7,483 bases of DNA from Desulfobulbaceae bacterium (lineage in GTDB: Bacteria > Desulfobacterota > Desulfobulbia > Desulfobulbales > Desulfocapsaceae): NCBI GenBank assembly GCA_031256095.1, contig JAIRRG010000065.1:1-7483 (forward strand), given 5' to 3'. Position 1 is the first letter of the stretch, and each line of letters begins with the position of its first letter. The notes below the pieces were generated by a model. The model made no database searches, was not told the DNA's origin, and was given only the letters and a program-made list of their open reading frames with translations. Below are positions 1 to 7,483 of the stretch, piece by piece. Both the position numbers and the translations under genes were made by a program.

Positions 1-355
1 CGTATAGATGCCGGTAGCGGATAAAGGGCGAATCGGATCTCCTCGTATCGCAAAATCAGAGAAGCCTTCGGATAAAAGCCCCATTCGGGAGCGCCGAGCC
101 GCGCCGCAAGCGGCGGGAGTACGGCGGGCGCTTGTCTGAGCGCCCAGCGCGAGTTTCGCCCGCCGCCCGGCGCTGGCGAGCGGCGAGGGCATCGGCGTAG
201 CCGCCTGGCGGCAAGCCGACACTCCCGTGGGGCGCCGTTTTCTTGGGCGAGCAAAAGAAGTCGCATCCTGACATTCTAAATACTCTAATTTCCACAGGTA
301 TGGCGCGGGAAATGATAAGAAAGACTATGGCGGCTTAAAAGTTGCCTAGAATTGC
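1..355. other. Intergenic region with GC-rich self-complementary element
   Basis: No convincing gene is visible. About 91-240 is very GC-rich and rich in inverted repeats. CGGGAGT at 114-120 pairs with ACTCCCG at 221-227, and CGGC at 122-125 with GCCG at 215-218, giving an interrupted outer stem. Inside it lie GGGCGCT/AGCGCCC (126-132 with 139-145), a competing pair CCAGCGC/GCGCTGG (144-150 with 170-176) and GCCGCC/GGCGGC (200-205 with 207-212). CCGC/GCGG lies just outside at 104-113. A 79-codon GTG-started frame on the minus strand (56-295) covers the same stretch, but it is dominated by Arg, Ala, Gly and Pro as expected of translated GC-rich repeat DNA, so I do not call it a gene. The element may be a dispersed repeat or a structured RNA; the sequence alone does not decide. 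Confidence 0.4.
325..349 (-). terminator. Weak terminator-like hairpin after carB
   Basis: Seven bases beyond the carB stop codon, read on the minus strand, CTAGGC can pair with GCC-A-TAG (six pairs with one bulged base, 12-base loop), followed by the pyrimidine-rich run TCTTTCTTATC. This could be a weak Rho-independent terminator for carAB. The stem is short and the loop large, so termination may instead depend on Rho or on the larger GC-rich structure further down. Confidence 0.22.
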
Positions 356-3583
<3,228 letters not shown>

Positions 3584-3598
3584 GGTGTTTCGTGACGA

Positions 3599-4720
<1,122 letters not shown>

Positions 4721-4730
4721 GATGGGTGTT

Positions 4731-4735
4731 CCTCC
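4731..4735 (-). promoter_or_regulatory. Ribosome-binding site of carA
   Basis: The minus strand reads GGAGGAA, with GGAGG ending ten bases before the carA ATG. This is a strong Shine-Dalgarno sequence and fixes the start codon at 4718-4720. carB has no comparable site. Confidence 0.75.
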
Positions 4736-4808
4736 GGAAATGCCGGGCTGCCTGATTTACCGGGCCGAAAACGGCGGCATTTGGCTGTAATGGTATGATT
4801 TGGCGAGG

Positions 4809-4837
4809 AAAAATCGCACGGCTGGCCACCGCCCAGC
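4809..4837 (-). promoter_or_regulatory. Possible attenuator-like hairpin in the carA leader
   Basis: On the minus strand GCTGG pairs with CCAGC (4833-4837 with 4821-4825, seven-base loop); seven bases later comes a run of five T residues (plus A5 at 4809-4813). It lies inside the predicted carA leader, about 90 bases before the start codon. The stem is only five pairs and the gap to the T run is long, so as a terminator it is weak. It is noted because pyrimidine genes are often controlled in their leaders. Confidence 0.18.
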
Positions 4838-4901
4838 AGGTAAGACTGGGTTATGGAAAACCGGCGGGCGGGATTTTACGGCCTCAGCGCAAAATCGTGG
4901 C

Positions 4902-4931
4902 AGTATACTCGAACTGGCGGTTTTTCGTCAA
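4902..4931 (-). promoter_or_regulatory. Candidate sigma70-type promoter of carA
   Basis: The minus strand has TTGACG (plus 4926-4931) as a -35 box, an 18-base spacer, and TATACT (plus 4902-4907) as a -10 box; each box matches five of six consensus bases. Transcription would start near plus 4895, leaving a leader of about 175 bases before the carA ATG. This is the best promoter match I found in the intergenic region for the leftward direction. Confidence 0.5.
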
Positions 4932-5050
4932 CAGCCGGGTGGCGACGCCCAGAGCTGGCGTTGTCCTCATTCTGCCAACACCTGACAGAATTAAGGAAGC
5001 GGCGCGACAAACGTTACGCGCTGTCCATTTTGCCGGAGTTTCACCCTTCG

Positions 5051-5063
5051 ATTGATCATCAAT
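5051..5063. promoter_or_regulatory. Perfect palindrome ATTGAT-C-ATCAAT, possible operator
   Basis: Two six-base arms, ATTGAT and ATCAAT, are perfect inverted repeats around one central base. The site lies in an otherwise GC-rich region, about 42 bases upstream of the candidate -35 box of the dehydrogenase operon and about 120 bases upstream of the carA -35 box. Size, symmetry and place suit a dimeric transcription factor, most simply an activator or repressor of the rightward operon. No regulator gene is in the window, so the protein is unknown. Confidence 0.35.
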
Positions 5064-5104
5064 ATTCCTGTCTAAGCAATCTTTGACGGCTGTGCAAAAC
5101 GATG

Positions 5105-5134
5105 TTGACACTGCGACTATCTGAGGAGTACGAA
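5105..5134 (+). promoter_or_regulatory. Weak candidate promoter of the 3-hydroxybutyrate operon
   Basis: A perfect -35 box TTGACA at 5105-5110 is followed after 18 bases by TACGAA (5129-5134), a poor -10 box matching at three of six positions. Transcription would begin near 5141, giving a leader of about 140 bases before the start codon. A weak -10 would fit activator-dependent expression, but a different start site or sigma factor is equally possible. Confidence 0.3.
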
Positions 5135-5242
5135 TAGCCGCGGCCCGTTCGTGGGACAGGTAAAATACGGTGTTGCGGTCACGGCAGGGATGGAGCGAAG
5201 CTCTTTTGCCGCGCTCGCTCAAACATTCTGGCAGGGGTTTGT

Positions 5243-5263
5243 GCGGGGCCCATCGGGCCTTGC
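5243..5263 (+). promoter_or_regulatory. Strong hairpin next to the dehydrogenase ribosome-binding site
   Basis: Bases 5243-5251 pair with 5255-5263 through nine consecutive pairs (seven Watson-Crick, two G-U) around an AUC loop. The core is GGCCC/GGGCC at 5247-5251 and 5255-5259. The hairpin ends one base before the Shine-Dalgarno stretch GAGGAAGGG, and no T run follows, so it is not a terminator. It could influence ribosome access or protect the 5' end of the message. Confidence 0.45.
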
Positions 5264-5264
5264 C

Positions 5265-5273
5265 GAGGAAGGG
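5265..5273 (+). promoter_or_regulatory. Ribosome-binding site that fixes the dehydrogenase start
   Basis: GAGGAAGGG lies six bases before the ATG at 5280-5282. The same reading frame stays open upstream to an ATG-less GTG at 5151, but that longer form would add 43 residues before the Rossmann fold and has no comparable site. This selects 5280 as the start. Confidence 0.8.
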
Positions 5274-5279
5274 ATCTTT

Positions 5280-6041
5280 ATGCTGAAGAACAAAGTAGCT
5301 ATTGTTACCGGCGCTGCCAGCGGCATTGGCCTGGCAGTGGCCCAGAGCTTTGCCGCCGATGGCGCCAAGGTGGTATTTGCCGACGTCAACGAGACTGGCC
5401 TCGCCAAACAGGCGGGCGCGCTGGGCCATGACTATGTCGTGGCAAATCTGAGCAAGCGCGAGGAGTGCAAACGCCTGGTCAATGTCACCATCGAGAGGCA
5501 CGGACGAGTTGACATCCTCGTCAATGTCGCCGGCGTCCAGACCGTCGCCCCGATTGACGAGTTCCCTGAAGACCGCTGGGATTTCATCATCGCCCTCATG
5601 CTGTCGGCCCCGTTCTACCTGACCCGGTACGTGTGGCCATCCATGAAGGCCAACGGCTGGGGACGGATCATCAATCTCAACTCGATCCACGGCCTGGTGG
5701 CCTCCGAGTTTAAGGCGGCCTACGTCTCGGCCAAGCACGGTCTGATGGGACTGACCAAGGTAACTGGGCTTGAGGGGGGGCCGCTCGGCATCACCGTCAA
5801 CTCGATCTGCCCATCGTATGTGCGTACACCTTTGGTTGACAACCAGATCGCCGCCCAGGCGCAGACCCACGGCATCAGCGAGGACGAGGTCATCGCCAAC
5901 ATCATGCTGGCCAAGTCGAGCATCAAGAAACTCCTCGAGCCGGCCACTATCGCCGAAGTCGCCAAATTCCTCTGCTCGCCAGCAGCCAACTCCATCACCG
6001 GCGCCGCCATTCCGGTCGACGGTGGCTGGACTGCCGGTTAA
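5280..6041 (+). CDS. bdhA: D-3-hydroxybutyrate dehydrogenase (short-chain dehydrogenase/reductase)
   Basis: This 253-residue cytoplasmic enzyme should oxidise D-3-hydroxybutyrate to acetoacetate using NAD+. It is a classical SDR: the cofactor motif TGAASGIG is at 10-17, Asp35 at the end of the second strand favours NAD over NADP, and NVAG is at 82-85. Catalytic Ser135, Tyr148 and Lys152 are present. Substrate contacts known from Pseudomonas fragi enzyme (Gln94, His144, Lys152, Gln196) correspond to Gln87, His137, Lys145 and Gln189, all at a constant offset of seven; this makes the specific assignment strong. Two residues differ: Met107 replaces the usual catalytic Asn (IALMLS rather than IALNLS) and Tyr180 replaces the pocket Trp. 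The C-terminus, DGGWTAG, is typical of the family. The permease gene follows 39 bases downstream, forming a likely uptake and oxidation operon. The exact substrate could be a related 3-hydroxy acid. Confidence 0.9.
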   Translation: MLKNKVAIVTGAASGIGLAVAQSFAADGAKVVFADVNETGLAKQAGALGHDYVVANLSKREECKRLVNVTIERHGRVDILVNVAGVQTVAPIDEFPEDRWDFIIALMLSAPFYLTRYVWPSMKANGWGRIINLNSIHGLVASEFKAAYVSAKHGLMGLTKVTGLEGGPLGITVNSICPSYVRTPLVDNQIAAQAQTHGISEDEVIANIMLAKSSIKKLLEPATIAEVAKFLCSPAANSITGAAIPVDGGWTAG

Positions 6042-6080
6042 TCCCATACCACTCACCACTCCTAGGAACGAGGTCTACAG

Positions 6081-7483
6081 ATGAGCATTGTCAACCTATT
6101 CATCATCGTCGGCGCCCTCGCCTTCTTGATGTTCATGGCCTACCGTGGCCATAGCGTCATCCTGATGGCGCCGATCGCCGCCTTGCTCGCTGTCTTTCTA
6201 ACCGAGCCGGCCAGCGTGTTGCCAGTCTACACCAGCCTGTTCATGACCAAGATGGTCTTCTTCGTCCAACTTTATTTCCCAATCTTCATGTTGGGGGCGC
6301 TATTCGGCAAGCTCATGGAAGCCTCGGGCTTCGCCAAATCCATTGCCTCGGCGGTGGTGAAGGTCGTCGGCCCGAAATTCACGATCGTTTCGATCGTCCT
6401 GGTCGGAGGCATTCTGACCTATGGCGGCGTCTCGTTGTTCGTCGCCGTCTTCGCCGTCTATCCGTTTGCCGCGGAGATGTTTCGTCAGGTGAACATCCCA
6501 AAACGGCTGATTCCGGCGGCGATCGCGCTGGGCGCCTTCTCCTTTACGATGGATGCCTTGCCGGGCACACCACAGATCCAGAACATCATTCCCACCACCT
6601 TTTTCCATACCACCGGCTTCGCGGCGCCATGGCTCGGCTCTGTCGGCGGCCTGTTCGTATTCGTGGTCGGCGTCCTTTACCTGGATTGGCGGCGGAGCAA
6701 GGCGCAGGCAGCCGGGGAGGGCTACGGTAGCGGTCATTTGAACGAGCCTGTCGTTATGACCGATGACAAATTGGTTCACCCCTTGATCGCGGCCTTGCCC
6801 CTGATCATCACCTGGGTCGGCAACTTGGTGTTTACCAGGACGCTGCCGCACATGTTCCCTGAGAAAGTCAGCTTCATCAACACAGCGGTTCCGGCGGCTG
6901 GCATTGATCCGGCCACCTTGCTCACGACCGTTGCGGTTAAACCCAATATCGCCATCTGGGCGCTGATCATTGGTTTGATCCTGGGCATCGCCTCGGTGTT
7001 CATTTTCGGCGGCGGACGGGCGGTCAAAGGCTTCGTCCCGAACAGCAAGGACGCCATCGCCGGGTCGATGCTGGCCAGCCTCAACACCGCTTCGGAATTC
7101 GGCTTTGCCGGCGTCATCGCCTCGCTGCCCGGTTTCAAGGTGGCGGCCACTGGCCTGATGAGTATCCCCAACCCGTTGGTCAACGAAGCAATCACCGTCA
7201 ACGCCCTCGCTGGGGTTACCGGGTCGGCCTCGGGCGGCTTGAGCATGGCTCTGGGCGCCATGGGGCAACACTTTGCCGAACTGGCCAACCAGTACGGTAT
7301 TCCCCTGGAGGTCATGCACCGCGTCGCATCGATGGCTTCCGGCGGCTTCGATACCTTGCCGCATAACGGCGCTGTGATCACGGTGCTGGCGGTCACCGGT
7401 CTCACCCACCGGCAGTCCTACAGGGACATCTTCGCCATCACCTGCATCAAGGCTCTGACCGTCTTTGTCGTCATCGGCTTCTA
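6081..7483 (+). CDS. GntP-family permease, probable 3-hydroxybutyrate/hydroxy acid transporter (3' end cut by window)
   Basis: An open frame of 467 codons starts at ATG 6081, with GAGG seven bases upstream, and runs off the right edge without a stop. The protein is a hydrophobic inner-membrane carrier with many membrane segments (for example about 4-20, 24-40, 59-77, 102-129, 141-156, 184-201, 232-251, 289-310, 428-441, 452-467). Segments GALFGKLMEASGFAKSIA (72-89), DALPGTPQIQNIIPT (158-172), NTASEFGFAGV (335-345) and NPLVNEAITVNALAG (364-378) are what I recognise in GntP-type permeases linked to hydroxybutyrate genes. GntP carriers are secondary transporters of gluconate and other hydroxy acids. 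Residues 203-230 form a charged loop. At 467 residues it is already near the usual family length, so little is missing. The substrate is inferred from the adjacent dehydrogenase, as in the Pseudomonas aeruginosa bdhA-permease pair; gluconate or another hydroxy acid remains possible. Confidence 0.88.
   Translation, partial: MSIVNLFIIVGALAFLMFMAYRGHSVILMAPIAALLAVFLTEPASVLPVYTSLFMTKMVFFVQLYFPIFMLGALFGKLMEASGFAKSIASAVVKVVGPKFTIVSIVLVGGILTYGGVSLFVAVFAVYPFAAEMFRQVNIPKRLIPAAIALGAFSFTMDALPGTPQIQNIIPTTFFHTTGFAAPWLGSVGGLFVFVVGVLYLDWRRSKAQAAGEGYGSGHLNEPVVMTDDKLVHPLIAALPLIITWVGNLVFTRTLPHMFPEKVSFINTAVPAAGIDPATLLTTVAVKPNIAIWALIIGLILGIASVFIFGGGRAVKGFVPNSKDAIAGSMLASLNTASEFGFAGVIASLPGFKVAATGLMSIPNPLVNEAITVNALAGVTGSASGGLSMALGAMGQHFAELANQYGIPLEVMHRVASMASGGFDTLPHNGAVITVLAVTGLTHRQSYRDIFAITCIKALTVFVVIGF

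Larger units (their letters stand above)
4721..5279. other. Divergent intergenic regulatory region between carA and the dehydrogenase
   Basis: About 560 bases separate the two divergent operons. Open frames here on either strand lack a credible ribosome-binding site, recognisable motif or sensible composition, so I see no gene. It does hold promoter candidates for both directions, a long carA leader, a perfect 13-base palindrome and a strong leader hairpin, each listed separately. A region this long between two metabolic operons leaves room for independent regulation of each side. Confidence 0.7.

Noticed and set aside
56..295. 79-codon minus-strand frame starting with GTG
   Set aside because: No Shine-Dalgarno sequence, composition of translated GC-rich inverted repeats, and overlap with a strongly self-complementary element. 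Kept only as a note within the intergenic entry.
4795..5086. Three overlapping plus-strand frames of 61-86 codons in the divergent intergenic region
   Set aside because: They compete for the same bases, lack credible ribosome-binding sites, and overlap the carA leader and promoter region.
5182..5196. Possible sigma54 promoter (GG and GC dinucleotides ten bases apart)
   Set aside because: The -24/-12 spacing fits, but the -12 element reads GAGC rather than TTGC and several conserved bases are missing. A similar look-alike at 5229-5244 has spacing one base too long.
5151..5279. 43-residue N-terminal extension of the dehydrogenase
   Set aside because: The extension precedes the Rossmann fold that normally begins the protein, and the internal ATG at 5280 has a strong ribosome-binding site at the right distance.
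4884..6059. Long minus-strand open frame of 391 codons opposite the dehydrogenase
   Set aside because: It lies antisense to a clearly conserved SDR gene, has low-complexity Gly/Asp/Arg/His composition typical of antisense GC-rich coding DNA, and shows no family motif.
6300..7409. Minus-strand open frame of 369 codons opposite the permease
   Set aside because: It is a shadow of the GntP permease frame, with an unnatural composition rich in Gly, Arg, Asp, Gln and His and no recognisable domain.

Overview
This window comes from a GC-rich bacterial chromosome, most likely from a Gram-negative proteobacterium or a relative (deltaproteobacteria/Desulfobacterota fit, but this rests on general protein resemblance only). 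It holds two short operons transcribed away from each other, plus two intergenic stretches that contain the less ordinary material.

Left to right: positions 1-355 hold no convincing gene. They carry a GC-rich, strongly self-complementary segment (about 91-240) that could be a dispersed repeat or a structured RNA, and a weak terminator-like hairpin just beyond carB. Positions 356-4720 (minus strand) are carA-carB, both subunits of glutamine-dependent carbamoyl-phosphate synthetase, complete and with catalytic and allosteric residues intact. They supply carbamoyl phosphate for pyrimidine and arginine synthesis. Positions 4721-5279 are a long divergent intergenic region with a good sigma70-type promoter for carA, a long carA leader, a perfect 13-base palindrome, a weaker promoter candidate for the rightward operon, and a 9-bp hairpin right beside the ribosome-binding site of that operon. 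Positions 5280-7483 (plus strand) are a D-3-hydroxybutyrate dehydrogenase gene followed 39 bases later by a GntP-family permease gene that runs off the right edge.

The rightward pair reads as a 3-hydroxybutyrate utilisation operon: the permease would bring a hydroxy acid into the cell and the dehydrogenase would oxidise D-3-hydroxybutyrate to acetoacetate with NAD+. The dehydrogenase keeps nearly all known substrate-contact residues but has Met where the classical catalytic Asn sits and Tyr where a substrate-pocket Trp sits. No regulator, acetoacetate-activating enzyme or mobile element is visible in the window. I did not find a clearly new biological system. The points most worth a second look are the structured element at the left edge, the regulatory architecture between the operons, and the active-site changes in the dehydrogenase.
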